The notes under the pieces: generated by a model
What the model saw: the letters and a program-made list of their open reading frames with translations, nothing else
What the model was told of the DNA's origin: nothing
Databases searched by the model: none
Source: Flavobacteriales bacterium
GTDB lineage: Bacteria > Bacteroidota > Bacteroidia > Flavobacteriales > UBA1820
Assembly (NCBI GenBank): GCA_017620815.1
Contig: JAGAUI010000028.1
Coordinates: forward strand, 1 to 54,944
Direction: 5' to 3'
DNA: 54,944 nt
Made by a program: the position numbers and the translations under genes
Shown here: positions 1-9,257 of the stretch, one piece after another
Position numbering within the stretch: position 1 is the first letter of the stretch
Layout of the letters: each line of letters starts with the position of its first letter

Positions 1-690
1 ATAAGGGTATTCAGATTGAAGGGAAAAATGAGAATCAGATTCGGTAGGACAAGAATAATCATAAGGCAAGAAACGCTTTACACTCTCCTTGTTTAAATCC
101 AAATCCATAGACACCCATTTATGAGGAGCTCCATACATATCAGTCCTGAAATCTTCTCTGAAATGAGGCCCAAAAAATATCTTATCTTTTATCATAAATG
201 AATAAGCCGCACATGTCACATTTTGATACACGTGTTTGGCAGAAACTCTTTTTATAAAATTACAGTCAAGGTCATAATATAACAATTTATAACAAAAATG
301 GTCAAATATACATATAAGACTATCTGTGATGGATACATTGCAAATACTGGTATATTCATTAGGTCCTTCACCTTTGTCTGCTATTTTATCAATGAATTTA
401 CCATTCTCATCAAACATAAACACACTTTCTGTCTGTTCTTCCCATACATATATTCTGCCATTACGATACCACACGTTCATGATGTCTTTCCCCACCAGAC
501 ATTCTGCGGTAGTCTCCAGTGGAATGGCCTTGAAGAATGAGGTATCCAGATATTCAGACATATCCATATGTTTTTCGGCTGTATTAACATCTATATGAAT
601 ATGTGGGACATCTTGTGAAGATTTCTTATCTATATTTCCACAGCCCATGAGTATAGAAAGAACAATCAAAATAAACGGTGTTTTTTTCAT
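1..690 (-). CDS. 6-bladed beta-propeller lipoprotein, N-terminal part
   Basis: The minus-strand frame from the ATG at 690 stays open for 230 codons to the left edge, so only the N-terminal part is present. It begins with a lipoprotein signal peptide (MKKTPFILIVLSILMGC) with a lipobox ending at Cys17. The mature part has the pattern 'FFKAIPLETTAECLVG', then 'VFMFDENGKFIDKIADKGEG' followed by PNEY, which is typical of the large Bacteroidales family of 6-bladed beta-propeller lipoproteins (DUF4934-like). Such proteins are exported and anchored to a membrane; their individual functions are mostly unknown. It is divergent from the mvaD-like gene and no clear -7 element was found for it. The family call is good; the function is not known. 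Confidence 0.75.
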   Translation of the reverse strand, partial: MKKTPFILIVLSILMGCGNIDKKSSQDVPHIHIDVNTAEKHMDMSEYLDTSFFKAIPLETTAECLVGKDIMNVWYRNGRIYVWEEQTESVFMFDENGKFIDKIADKGEGPNEYTSICNVSITDSLICIFDHFCYKLLYYDLDCNFIKRVSAKHVYQNVTCAAYSFMIKDKIFFGPHFREDFRTDMYGAPHKWVSMDLDLNKESVKRFLPYDYSCPTESDSHFSLQSEYPY

Positions 691-828
691 AGTAGTAGAT
701 ATTTTTATTTATGTGGCTAATTTAGTGAAAAAAACATTATCCCGATAAAGAGGGATAAATCTTTTGTTAAACTTCGTTTGTAGGGAAATGATAATAAAAT
801 GACTCGTGGGCGATAATAAAAATGTGGA

Positions 829-859
829 TTGCAAGAGAGAGGAAATATGCGTATCTTTG
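829..859 (+). promoter_or_regulatory. Bacteroidota-type promoter of the mvaD-like gene
   Basis: TTG at 829-831, 20 bases, then TATCTTTG at 852-859, matching the TTTG/TAnnTTTG primary sigma consensus of this phylum. Transcription should start near 866, which excludes the upstream in-frame ATG at 806 as a start and points to 872 or 878. Confidence 0.7.
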
Positions 860-877
860 GCCGTAAAGAATATGTAT

Positions 878-1942
878 ATGAAACAGGTAGATATAAAAAT
901 CCCAGCCGAAGGCTATTGTGTGTCTTACCAAAGCCCTTCCAATATAGCAATAGTTAAATACTGGGGTAAAAAAGGTGAACAAATCCCAGCCAATGCTTCG
1001 CTGTCGCTTACATTGAGCGAGTGCCGTACAGAAACACATATGATGGTAAAACCTAGCAAGGTAGCAAACGAAGATTATGAAGTATCGGTATATCTGGATG
1101 GGGAGAAAAAAGATGATTTCGTCCCCAAGATAAAACAATTCTTCACGCGTATAGTGTCATATGCCCCTTACCTTACCAAATGTAGCGTAGAGATACATAC
1201 ACACAATACATTCCCACATTCGTCTGGTATAGCTTCGTCGGCATCGGGAATGAGTGCCTTGTCTATGTGTCTGGTGGATATGGAGAGAAACTGTGGGGTA
1301 GATATGAGCGAGGAAGAGATGAAAAAACGTGCTTCGTTCTATGCTCGTCTGGGGAGTGGTAGTGCTTCGCGGAGTATCTATCCTCTGGCAGCGGTATGGG
1401 GAGAACACATAGAATACAAATGTTCGTCAGACCTCTATGCCATAGCAGTGGAAGATGTGCATCCCGTGTTTCATACTTTCCATGATACCGTACTCCTTAT
1501 AGAAAAGGGACAGAAGAGCGTCTCCAGTACCGTAGGTCATTCGCTTATGAAGGGACATCCTTATTCGGCAGCTAGGTATCAGCAGGCAGTAACCAATATG
1601 TCAAAACTCAAAGACATCATGTCAAGAGGTGATGTAGAGGCATTTGGTGCTTTGGCCGAAAGCGAAGCACTTACGCTCCATGCTATGATGATGACGGCTT
1701 CTCCTTATTATATACTATTTGCTCCGCACACCATAGAGGCTATACAGCTTATATGGAAAGAGCGTAAAGAAAAGGGACTTCCTGTGTATTTCACTCTGGA
1801 TGCAGGAGCCAATGTCCACGTCCTCTATCCCGATAGTCATGCAGGTAGCGTGCAGTCATTCATAAAAGAAAAACTCTCCCCCCTATGCCAAGGCGGTACA
1901 TATATAAATGATATGGTGGGTAGTGGCAGTAGTAAAATATAA
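878..1942 (+). CDS. mvaD: Diphosphomevalonate decarboxylase-like GHMP protein
   Basis: A 354-residue member of the GHMP superfamily closest in pattern to mevalonate diphosphate decarboxylase, which converts mevalonate diphosphate with ATP into isopentenyl diphosphate. Visible family motifs are 'SPSNIAIVKYWGKKG' at residues 19-33, the phosphate-binding loop 'PHSSGIASSASGMSAL', the 'GSGSASRSIYPLAAVWGE' segment, and 'DAGAN' holding the expected catalytic Asp at about residue 308. The open frame extends upstream to 806, but the promoter at 829-859 overlaps that extension, so I start at ATG 878 (ATG 872 is also possible). No other mevalonate pathway gene is in the window. Bacteroidales generally use the MEP route and often carry a lone copy of this family, so its true substrate is uncertain even though the active-site residues are kept. 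Confidence 0.8.
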   Translation: MKQVDIKIPAEGYCVSYQSPSNIAIVKYWGKKGEQIPANASLSLTLSECRTETHMMVKPSKVANEDYEVSVYLDGEKKDDFVPKIKQFFTRIVSYAPYLTKCSVEIHTHNTFPHSSGIASSASGMSALSMCLVDMERNCGVDMSEEEMKKRASFYARLGSGSASRSIYPLAAVWGEHIEYKCSSDLYAIAVEDVHPVFHTFHDTVLLIEKGQKSVSSTVGHSLMKGHPYSAARYQQAVTNMSKLKDIMSRGDVEAFGALAESEALTLHAMMMTASPYYILFAPHTIEAIQLIWKERKEKGLPVYFTLDAGANVHVLYPDSHAGSVQSFIKEKLSPLCQGGTYINDMVGSGSSKI

Positions 1943-1960
1943 TAGAAACCAATGATAGGT

Positions 1961-1989
1961 AAAAGACCTCACTCGTGAGGTCTTTTTTT
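1961..1989 (+). terminator. Rho-independent terminator after mvaD-like gene
   Basis: Perfect 11-bp stem, AAAAGACCTCA (1961-1971) with TGAGGTCTTTT (1976-1986), loop CTCG, followed by a T run. It separates the mvaD-like gene from the nuo promoter. Confidence 0.85.
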
Positions 1990-2054
1990 ATTGAATATAT
2001 GGCAAATGATGTGCGGGAGTAAAAGGAGTGTGCTTTTTTTGGGTGTATATGTTT

Positions 2055-2082
2055 TTGTATTACAATTATTTGATTACCTTTG
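2055..2082 (+). promoter_or_regulatory. Promoter of the nuo operon
   Basis: TACCTTTG at 2075-2082 is a good -7 element; TTG at 2055-2057 (within a run of T) lies 17 bases upstream, slightly short of the usual 19-21. Transcription would start near 2089, giving a leader of about 140 bases before nuoA. Confidence 0.65.
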
Positions 2083-2122
2083 CACAAGGCGTGACGTGCG
2101 CTGTGAAAACGATATAATGGTG

Positions 2123-2190
2123 GTGCTAAATAGCACATATACAGCATTTTACTTTCCCTCACAGGAAGGGAAGAGTATGCTGTGTATGTG
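2123..2190 (+). promoter_or_regulatory. Structured nuo leader with competing hairpins
   Basis: A 14-bp stem with one G-T pair joins 2134-2147 and 2177-2190, enclosing a second stem (CTTTCCCT 2152-2159 with AAGGGAAG 2166-2173). The outer 5' arm also contains AGCAC (2132-2136), which can instead pair with GTGCT at 2123-2127 over an AAAT loop. The two foldings exclude each other at that arm. There is no T run after the long stem, so it is not a plain terminator. It lies wholly within the predicted 5' untranslated region of nuoA. Function is inferred only from structure. Confidence 0.5.
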
Positions 2191-2230
2191 TATTTGAAAA
2201 AGGAAAACAAAACACTAAATAAACATTTAT

Positions 2231-2581
2231 ATGAATTCACAACTTTTAATCGTAGTCTTTTTTACTGCGTTGGTGCTGGTGATAGCGGGTACAGCTATGG
2301 CTTGGTTGCTCTCTCCTAGCAAACGCAACGCACAGAAAGAACTGCCATACGAGTGCGGTGTGCCTACACGCGGTACTTCGTGGATGCAGTTCAAGGTAGG
2401 TTACTATCTATTTGCCATACTGTTTCTCATGTTTGACGTGGAGGCAGTATTTCTTTTTCCATGGGCTGTAGTGGTTCAGGAATTGGGATTATTGGCATTG
2501 GTTAATGTATTATTCTTTATGCTGGTACTCGTTTTGGGTCTAGCGTATGCTTGGAAGAAAGGAGCTTTGCAATGGAAATAA
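2231..2581 (+). CDS. nuoA: NADH-quinone oxidoreductase subunit A
   Basis: A 116-residue membrane subunit of respiratory complex I with three hydrophobic helices. The segment 'PYECGVPTRGTSWMQFKVGY' is the conserved loop between helices 1 and 2, including the redox-sensitive Cys of the family, and 'FLMFDVEAVFLFPWAV' is the conserved acidic second helix. It is the first gene of the operon and its last bases overlap the start of nuoB. NuoA sits at the junction between the hydrophilic arm and the membrane arm, next to NuoH and NuoJ, where quinone binding is coupled to proton pumping. Confidence 0.95.
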   Translation: MNSQLLIVVFFTALVLVIAGTAMAWLLSPSKRNAQKELPYECGVPTRGTSWMQFKVGYYLFAILFLMFDVEAVFLFPWAVVVQELGLLALVNVLFFMLVLVLGLAYAWKKGALQWK

Positions 2582-3159
2582 ATCTTAAATCAATGAAACA
2601 CGAGGACTTCAAGGACAACGAGTCTTTGGAGGCAATGGTCGCCGAACTTAATAAGAACGGTGCAAACATCACACTAGGTGTGCTGGACGATGTTATCAAC
2701 TGGGGACGCTCCAACTCTCTATGGCCTGTAACATTTGGTACTAGCTGTTGCGGTATCGAATTCATGGCTGTGGGTGCTGCACGTCACGATATGGCCCGTT
2801 TTGGGTTTGAGGTTACACGTGCCAGCCCTCGTCAGGCCGATATGATAGTGGTAGCAGGTACCATAGTTCCCAAGATGGCTTCTGTATTCCGTCGTCTATA
2901 TGACCAGTTGGCAGAGCCAAAATACGTGATAGCAGTAGGAGCTTGTACTATATCTGGAGGCCCTTTCAAAGGCTCTTATCACATAGTAGAAGGTATAGAC
3001 AAAATCGTTCCTGTGGACGTATATGTTCCGGGTTGCCCTCCACGACCAGAATCATTCCTATATGGTATGATGCAATTGCAGCGTAAAGTCAAAGCCGAAC
3101 GCTATTTTGCCAAAGGTGGACGTTACGTAAAAGAATCACAAGAAAATAATCAAGACTAA
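2572..3159 (+). CDS. nuoB: NADH-quinone oxidoreductase subunit B
   Basis: A 195-residue hydrophilic subunit that carries iron-sulfur cluster N2, the last electron carrier before quinone. The four cluster ligands are visible: the tandem Cys59-Cys60 in 'GTSCCGIEFM', Cys125 in 'GACTISGG' and Cys155 in 'VPGCPPRPE'. The frame is open from a TTG at 2551, but ATG 2572 gives the usual length, follows an AGGAG-like stretch and overlaps the nuoA stop, so it is the better start. NuoB binds NuoCD and NuoI in the connecting module of the complex. Confidence 0.95.
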   Translation: MEINLKSMKHEDFKDNESLEAMVAELNKNGANITLGVLDDVINWGRSNSLWPVTFGTSCCGIEFMAVGAARHDMARFGFEVTRASPRQADMIVVAGTIVPKMASVFRRLYDQLAEPKYVIAVGACTISGGPFKGSYHIVEGIDKIVPVDVYVPGCPPRPESFLYGMMQLQRKVKAERYFAKGGRYVKESQENNQD

Positions 3160-3197
3160 CAGATAGTCATAAACCATAAAAGTATTGTAAAATCACA

Positions 3198-4829
3198 ATG
3201 AGCGTAATACAAGAAAAAATCAACGCCATAGCACCAGATGCAGTATATGTAGAGGCACAGTACCCTACATTTACTATCCCACAGGACAAGATGCGTCAGG
3301 TGGCACGCACACTGCATGATGATGCAGACCTATCGTTTGACTATCTGGTCTGTCTCACAGGTGTGGACGAAGGCCCTGAAAAAGGACTAGGAGTGGTGTA
3401 TCACCTCTCTTCAAGCACACACAACCATTGGGTGGTGCTTAAAACATTTACAACAGACCGCGAAAACCCTATGCTCTACACAGTGTCAGATGTATGGAAA
3501 GCGGCAGAACTTAACGAACGTGAAGTGTATGACTATCTAGGTATACGTTTCATAGGACATGAAGACAACCGTCGTCTATTCTTGCGTCAAGACTTTAAGG
3601 GACACCCACTACGCAAGGATTACGACCCAGCTTCAAACCCTCTATCTCTACAGTGTGAAGACGGTCAAGATACTACCGTTGCCCTAGTAGAAGACCCTGC
3701 TACAGGAGAGGTGAAAGAAGAAGAACGCGTTATCTTCACCCCAGATGAATACGTGGTGAACATAGGACCTCAGCACCCAGCTACACACGGTGTGCTACAC
3801 TTGCGTACATCACTAGATGGTGAGATAATCAAGAAAATAGACCCTATATGTGGTTATGTACACCGCGGTATAGAAAAATTGGCCGAGAGCAAGACTTATC
3901 CACAGCAGCTTTCATTCACAGACCGTCTGGACTATCTTTCGGCACATATGAACCGCCATGCTCTATGTAACTGTATAGAAAAAGCTCTGGGACTGGAAGT
4001 GACCGACCGCGTTAAGTACATACGTACTATCATGGACGAACTTCAGCGTATAGACTCTCACCTTCTATGGGTTTCATCATTCTATATGGACTTCGGTGCT
4101 CTTACAGTGTTCTTCTATGCATTCCGCGACCGTGAAATGTTGCTCGATATATTTGAAGGAACAACAGGTGGTCGTCTTATCCAGAACTACAACACTATAG
4201 GTGGTGTGCAGGCAGACCTAGCCGCAGACTTTATACCAAAAGTAAAAGAATTCATCAAATACCTTCCTAAGGCACTGGAAGAATATCACGCTGTCTTTAC
4301 AGGTAACGTAGTAGCCCAGAACCGTATGAAAGGTATAGGTCTTATCACTCGTGAGCAAGCTATCAATTACTCGCTTACAGGACCTTCAGGACGTGCTTCT
4401 GGCTGGGCAAATGACGTTCGTAAGAACGACCCATATGCTGCTTATGATAAAGTAGATTTCACTCCAGCTCTACGTACAGGTGGTGATGTATATGACCGTT
4501 ATATGATACGTTTTGATGAGATAATGGAATCTATCCATATCATAGAACAACTCATAGACAATATCCCAGAAGGCGATATCCAAGTCAAAACCAAACCTAT
4601 CATTCGTCTGCCAGAGGGCGAATACTACTCACACGTAGAAACAGCCCGTGGTGATTTCGGTGTGTATATAGAATCTCGTGGTGATAAGATGCCTTATCGT
4701 CTTAAATATCGTTCTACTTGTCTTCCACCAGTATCTATCCTAGATACAGTATGCCGTGGACACAAGATAGCCGACCTTATAGCAATAGGTGCATCACTCG
4801 ACTATATCGTTCCTGAAATAGACAGATAA
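3198..4829 (+). CDS. nuoCD: NADH-quinone oxidoreductase subunit C/D fusion
   Basis: A 543-residue fusion. Residues 1 to about 145 are NuoC (30-kDa subunit; ends with 'GHPLRKDYDP'), followed by an acidic linker, and from about 184 NuoD (49-kDa subunit) begins with 'VNIGPQHPATHGVLHLR'. NuoD houses the quinone site with NuoB; the His of the 'HPATHG' loop, which faces quinone, is present. The fused form is known from enterobacteria and is usual in Bacteroidales. The C-terminus ends in 'DR', as in most NuoD proteins. Confidence 0.95.
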   Translation: MSVIQEKINAIAPDAVYVEAQYPTFTIPQDKMRQVARTLHDDADLSFDYLVCLTGVDEGPEKGLGVVYHLSSSTHNHWVVLKTFTTDRENPMLYTVSDVWKAAELNEREVYDYLGIRFIGHEDNRRLFLRQDFKGHPLRKDYDPASNPLSLQCEDGQDTTVALVEDPATGEVKEEERVIFTPDEYVVNIGPQHPATHGVLHLRTSLDGEIIKKIDPICGYVHRGIEKLAESKTYPQQLSFTDRLDYLSAHMNRHALCNCIEKALGLEVTDRVKYIRTIMDELQRIDSHLLWVSSFYMDFGALTVFFYAFRDREMLLDIFEGTTGGRLIQNYNTIGGVQADLAADFIPKVKEFIKYLPKALEEYHAVFTGNVVAQNRMKGIGLITREQAINYSLTGPSGRASGWANDVRKNDPYAAYDKVDFTPALRTGGDVYDRYMIRFDEIMESIHIIEQLIDNIPEGDIQVKTKPIIRLPEGEYYSHVETARGDFGVYIESRGDKMPYRLKYRSTCLPPVSILDTVCRGHKIADLIAIGASLDYIVPEIDR

Positions 4830-4858
4830 TAGAATAGTAAATAAATAAAAATACAGAT

Positions 4859-5935
4859 ATGTTTGATTTTTCAATAGTAACTAGTTGGATAGATTCTATG
4901 TTGCGTGGGGTGATGCCTGCATGGGCAGCTCTTACCATAGAATATGTCCTGATAGGTGTAGTTATACTTTTGGTATATGCCCTTATCGCTCTATCGCTTA
5001 TCTATATGGAGCGTAAAGTGTGCGGAGCATTCCAGTGCCGTCTAGGACCCAACCGTGTGGGACCTATGGGTATATTCCAAGCAGTAGCCGATATGGTTAA
5101 AATGCTTATCAAGGAGCTTATCTACATTCGCAATTCAGATAAATTCCTCTTTAAGCTAGCTCCATTTATCATGATTACAGCATCGGTGATGGCATTTGGT
5201 TGCCTACCATTTGGTCGCGGTCTTCATGTGTTGGACTTCAATATCGGTATCTTCCTTTTACTCTCTGTTTCGGCTGTGAGCATAGTAGGTGTTCTGCTGG
5301 CAGGGTGGGCTTCCAATAACAAATTCTCTATGATAGGTGCTATGCGTTCTGGTGCACAGATGATAAGCTATGAACTATCACTGGGTATCTCTATGCTTAC
5401 TATGGTGATGTTGGCTGGTACTATGTCATTCTCTGGTATAGTAGAGGCACAGGCCGATGGTTGGTTCCTTTTCAAAGGTCATATCCCAGCCCTTATAGCA
5501 TTTATAGTTTACCTTATAGCAGGTAACGCCGAGACCAACCGTGGACCTTTTGACCTTCCAGAGGCCGAAAGTGAGCTTACCGCTGGTTTCCATACAGAAT
5601 ATTCAGGACTACAGTTCGGTTTCTTCTATCTAGCCGAATACCTTAACCTATTCATCGTTTCTGCTGTGGCTGCTACCGTATTTTTGGGTGGATGGATGCC
5701 ACTGCATATACCGGGTTGGGAAGGGTTCAACGCTGTGATGGATTATATACCTTCGGTAGTGTGGTTCTTTGGTAAGACATACTTGATGATATTTGTTCTC
5801 ATGTGGTTCAAATGGACTTTCCCACGTTTACGTGTGGACCAAATCCTTACACTAGAATGGAAATATCTCCTACCTATAGGACTGTTCAACCTAATGCTAA
5901 TGGCCATCATAGTGATATTTGGCCTTCACTTCTAA
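4859..5935 (+). CDS. nuoH: NADH-quinone oxidoreductase subunit H
   Basis: A 358-residue membrane subunit with about eight hydrophobic helices. It anchors the hydrophilic arm and forms the mouth of the quinone channel. Conserved motifs include '[20 protein letters not shown]' in the first cytoplasmic loop and '[20 protein letters not shown]' (the acidic loop lining the quinone channel). Length and motif order match the family. The gene lies 29 bases after nuoCD. Confidence 0.95.
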   Translation: MFDFSIVTSWIDSMLRGVMPAWAALTIEYVLIGVVILLVYALIALSLIYMERKVCGAFQCRLGPNRVGPMGIFQAVADMVKMLIKELIYIRNSDKFLFKLAPFIMITASVMAFGCLPFGRGLHVLDFNIGIFLLLSVSAVSIVGVLLAGWASNNKFSMIGAMRSGAQMISYELSLGISMLTMVMLAGTMSFSGIVEAQADGWFLFKGHIPALIAFIVYLIAGNAETNRGPFDLPEAESELTAGFHTEYSGLQFGFFYLAEYLNLFIVSAVAATVFLGGWMPLHIPGWEGFNAVMDYIPSVVWFFGKTYLMIFVLMWFKWTFPRLRVDQILTLEWKYLLPIGLFNLMLMAIIVIFGLHF

Positions 5936-5965
5936 TTCATAGAGATAAAAAACACTATAAATAAA

Positions 5966-6454
5966 ATGGGAGTTATCAATTACTTTAAAACATTGTTCGG
6001 TGCCATAGCTACATTGCTTACGGGACTGAAAACTACCATCACCGTGTTTTTCCGTAAGAAAACCACACAATGTTACCCAGAAAACCGTTCTACACTTAAA
6101 ATATCTGAACGTTTCCGCGGTACACTCACTATGCCGGTGGTGGACGGCAAAACCAAATGTATAGGTTGCGGTATATGCCAGAACGCTTGTCCTAACGGTA
6201 CTATCACCGTTATAACTCGTAGCGTGGTGAACCCAGAGACAGGTAAAGCCAAAAAAGAGCTAGACCGTTACATATATGACCACGGTAGTTGTACTTACTG
6301 CCAGTTGTGTGTAAATGCGTGCCCATATGATGCTATCAAATTTACTCCAGAGTTTGAATGTGCAGTATTTAACCGCAACAAACTGGTTATGCAACTCAAC
6401 CCAGTGGTAGAAACAGAAGAAGTTAAACCAAATGTAGAACCGGAAAATAAATAA
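5966..6454 (+). CDS. nuoI: NADH-quinone oxidoreductase subunit I (2x[4Fe-4S])
   Basis: A 162-residue ferredoxin-like subunit that carries clusters N6a and N6b. Two complete CxxCxxCxxxCP motifs are present: Cys65, 68, 71, 75 in 'CIGCGICQNACPNG' and Cys109, 112, 115, 119 in 'CTYCQLCVNACPYDA'. Because no nuoEFG follows, NuoI is the outermost electron-carrying subunit encoded here and is the probable entry point for electrons from an unidentified donor. Confidence 0.95.
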   Translation: MGVINYFKTLFGAIATLLTGLKTTITVFFRKKTTQCYPENRSTLKISERFRGTLTMPVVDGKTKCIGCGICQNACPNGTITVITRSVVNPETGKAKKELDRYIYDHGSCTYCQLCVNACPYDAIKFTPEFECAVFNRNKLVMQLNPVVETEEVKPNVEPENK

Positions 6455-6459
6455 TTAAG

Positions 6460-6972
6460 ATGATAGAATTAAAAGCCATTCACGTAGTATTTGCCGTTTT
6501 GGCACTCATCATAGTGGTGTTTTCCATCATGACGGTTACTACACGCCGCATATTGCGTGCAGCTACTTACCTGCTGTTTGTACTCTTTGCGGTGGCAGCA
6601 CTATTCTTCCAGTTGGATTACCAATTCCTAGGAGCAGTGCAGCTTACCATATATGCGGGAGGTATCATAGTCCTTTATGTGTTCTCCATACTGCTTACTC
6701 ACGGTGTGGGTGATAAACAGGACCTTCCCGAAAAGAAAAAAGTTATTCCTGCTCTTGTGGCATCACTAGGTGGTCTAGCACTAGCAGGATATATGTTGTA
6801 CCAAGAGACGTTCCCTGCTGTCCCTTATGACGCTACCGACCCAGATATGAAAGTGGTAGGTGCTGCTCTTATGGGACTAGGCGAGGGCGGATACATTTTC
6901 CCATTTGAGGTGATAAGCGTATTCCTTTTGGCGTGTATTATAGGTGGAATATTAATAGCTAGAAAACGATAA
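6460..6972 (+). CDS. nuoJ: NADH-quinone oxidoreductase subunit J
   Basis: A 170-residue membrane subunit with five predicted helices. The segment 'GAVQLTIYAGGIIVLYVFSI' matches the conserved helix 3 of the family, whose local distortion is tied to coupling in complex I. It lies 5 bases after nuoI and 4 bases before nuoK, so translation is probably coupled. Confidence 0.92.
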   Translation: MIELKAIHVVFAVLALIIVVFSIMTVTTRRILRAATYLLFVLFAVAALFFQLDYQFLGAVQLTIYAGGIIVLYVFSILLTHGVGDKQDLPEKKKVIPALVASLGGLALAGYMLYQETFPAVPYDATDPDMKVVGAALMGLGEGGYIFPFEVISVFLLACIIGGILIARKR

Positions 6973-6976
6973 GAAT

Positions 6977-7288
6977 ATGGATATACCAATGCAATGCTAT
7001 CTGCTGGTAGCAGCCGTGATGTTCTTCTGTGGAATATACGGTTTCATCACCCGCCACAACGTGCTGGCTATGCTTATATCGCTGGAGCTTATCCTCAATG
7101 CGGTAAACATAAACTTTGTGGTATTTAACCGTTTCCTTTATCCCGAAGCCTTGGAAGGGTATTTCTTTACTCTCTTCTCTATAGGTGTAGCGGCTGGTGA
7201 GACGGCTGTGGCGATAGCCATCATCATAAATATATACCGCAATATCAAAAACATCAAGGTAGAAAACCTTGACAATATGAAGTTCTAA
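6977..7288 (+). CDS. nuoK: NADH-quinone oxidoreductase subunit K
   Basis: A 103-residue subunit of three helices, related to MrpC antiporter subunits. The conserved acidic helix residues are seen in 'LAMLISLELILNAVNINFV' (Glu) and 'AAGETAVAIAIIINIYRN' (Glu), which lie on the proton path of the membrane arm. Length is normal for the family. Confidence 0.94.
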   Translation: MDIPMQCYLLVAAVMFFCGIYGFITRHNVLAMLISLELILNAVNINFVVFNRFLYPEALEGYFFTLFSIGVAAGETAVAIAIIINIYRNIKNIKVENLDNMKF

Positions 7289-7312
7289 ATCCGCTATCAA
7301 ATAACGTAAAAA

Positions 7313-9226
7313 ATGGAATACTCTATATTTGTACTTCTGCTGCCGATGATAATGTTTCTTTTCATCGGTCTATTGCAGGGAAAACTCAAAGGACAGTCTG
7401 CGGGTATCATAGGTACTATATCTATGTCGCTGACCACTATCATAGCTTATGCAGTGGCATTTGACTACTTCTTCTCTCCCGAGAGCAAGATAGATGGCAT
7501 ATACCAGAAGATAGTGGAATACAACTGGGTATGGTTACAACTCACAGAAAACCTACACATAGACCTAGGCATACTACTAGACCCTATATCTTGTATGATG
7601 CTGGTGGTTATCACTACTGTATCTCTTATGGTACATATATATAGCTTGGGCTATATGCACGGTGAGAGAGGATTTGCACGTTACTATGCGTTCCTTTCTC
7701 TATTCTCATTCTCTATGCTAGGACTTGTAGTAGCTACCAATATCTTCCAGATGTACATATTCTGGGAGCTAGTGGGTGTATCATCTTACTTGCTTATAGG
7801 TTTCTACTACACCAAACCTGCTGCCATCGCTGCCAGCAAAAAAGCGTTCATCGTTACTCGTTTTGCAGACCTTGGCTTCTTGATAGGTATCCTAGTGCTT
7901 TCATTCTATGCACAGTCATTCAGCTTTACAGACCTTACTGCTCCTGGTGGTGTAGCTCTTTCTAGTGCTGCTGGTGTTTCTTTCCTAGGTGCTAGTGCTG
8001 CTGCTTGGGGATTGAGTTTGATATTTGTGGGTGGTGCTGGTAAATCGGCTATGTTCCCTCTACACATATGGCTTCCAGATGCGATGGAAGGTCCTACACC
8101 TGTGTCTGCTCTTATCCACGCTGCTACGATGGTGGTAGCTGGTGTGTATTTGGTGGCACGTATGTTCCCTCTATACATAGATGCTGCTCCAGAGGTTCTA
8201 CCTGGTATAGCTTATGTGGGCGCATTCACATCGCTATTTGCAGCGGTGATAGCTTGCTTCCAGTCAGACATTAAACGCGTGCTAGCGTTCTCTACTATAT
8301 CACAGATAGGATTTATGATAGTAGCTCTAGGCGTTTCTGGTATGGGTGGTCACGATGGTCTAGGTTATATGGCTGGTATGTGGCACTTGTTCACTCACGC
8401 TATGTTCAAAGCCCTACTATTCCTAGGTGCAGGTGCTGTGATACACGCTGTTCACTCAAACGAAATGTCTGCAATGGGTGGACTTAGAAAATATATGCCT
8501 GTAACTCACATCACATTCCTTATAGCATGTCTTGCCATAGCTGGTATCCCTCCATTCTCTGGATTCTTCTCAAAAGACGAAATCCTTTCTGCATGTTTGG
8601 AATTCAGCCCAGTGATGTTTGCTCTTATGGCAGGTATAGCAGGTCTTACTGCTTTCTATATGTTCCGTCTATACTATCGTATATTCTGGAGCACTCCTAC
8701 CGATGTCTCTCATCACACACCTCACGAGGCTCCTGCTGTGATGTATCTTCCACTTATATTCCTAGCAGCTGTTACGCTGGTAGCTGGTTTTATCCCATTT
8801 GGTGATTTTGTAACTAGCGATGGTGCGGTTTACCATATCCACATCAACTGGACAGTAGCTACTATAAGCATCGTGGTGGCTGTGGTGGCTATAGCGATAG
8901 CTACAGTGAAATATATGAAAGAAAAATCCAAAGCTCCTGAAAACCCACTCAACAACGTGGGAGCTTTCTATCGTGCAGCATATCGTCGTTTCTACATAGA
9001 CGAAGTGTATATGTTTGTTACTCACAAAATCATATTTGCATACATATCTCGCCCTATCAAATGGTTTGACCGTCACGTAGTAGATGGATTTATGAACTTC
9101 TTGGCATGGGGAGCAAATGCACTTTCTGGCCTTATCAAAGGTTTCCAGTCTGGACAGGTACAGCAGTATGCTTATGTATTTGTGCTAGGTGTTATAATAC
9201 TGATAGTAATAGCTTTGGCACTGTAA
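7313..9226 (+). CDS. nuoL: NADH-quinone oxidoreductase subunit L
   Basis: A 637-residue antiporter-like proton-pumping subunit at the far end of the membrane arm. Typical pieces are 'YMHGERGFARYYAFLSLFSF', 'FWELVGVSSYLLIGFYY' (key Glu), 'GGAGKSAMFPLHIWLPDAM' (key Lys) and 'HAATMVVAGVYLVARM'. The C-terminal part includes the long lateral helix and last helix characteristic of NuoL, so it is not a NuoM or NuoN copy. Confidence 0.95.
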   Translation: MEYSIFVLLLPMIMFLFIGLLQGKLKGQSAGIIGTISMSLTTIIAYAVAFDYFFSPESKIDGIYQKIVEYNWVWLQLTENLHIDLGILLDPISCMMLVVITTVSLMVHIYSLGYMHGERGFARYYAFLSLFSFSMLGLVVATNIFQMYIFWELVGVSSYLLIGFYYTKPAAIAASKKAFIVTRFADLGFLIGILVLSFYAQSFSFTDLTAPGGVALSSAAGVSFLGASAAAWGLSLIFVGGAGKSAMFPLHIWLPDAMEGPTPVSALIHAATMVVAGVYLVARMFPLYIDAAPEVLPGIAYVGAFTSLFAAVIACFQSDIKRVLAFSTISQIGFMIVALGVSGMGGHDGLGYMAGMWHLFTHAMFKALLFLGAGAVIHAVHSNEMSAMGGLRKYMPVTHITFLIACLAIAGIPPFSGFFSKDEILSACLEFSPVMFALMAGIAGLTAFYMFRLYYRIFWSTPTDVSHHTPHEAPAVMYLPLIFLAAVTLVAGFIPFGDFVTSDGAVYHIHINWTVATISIVVAVVAIAIATVKYMKEKSKAPENPLNNVGAFYRAAYRRFYIDEVYMFVTHKIIFAYISRPIKWFDRHVVDGFMNFLAWGANALSGLIKGFQSGQVQQYAYVFVLGVIILIVIALAL

Positions 9227-9257
9227 TTAATTAAGAAATAGATAAAATACATAGATT

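Noticed and set aside
1860-2240. Frames on both strands between mvaD-like gene and nuoA
   Set aside because: They overlap the terminator, the nuo promoter and the leader hairpins and have a low-complexity composition typical of chance frames.
2551-2571. Extended TTG start for nuoB
   Set aside because: It would add seven residues inside nuoA; the ATG at 2572 overlaps the nuoA stop and fits the family start.
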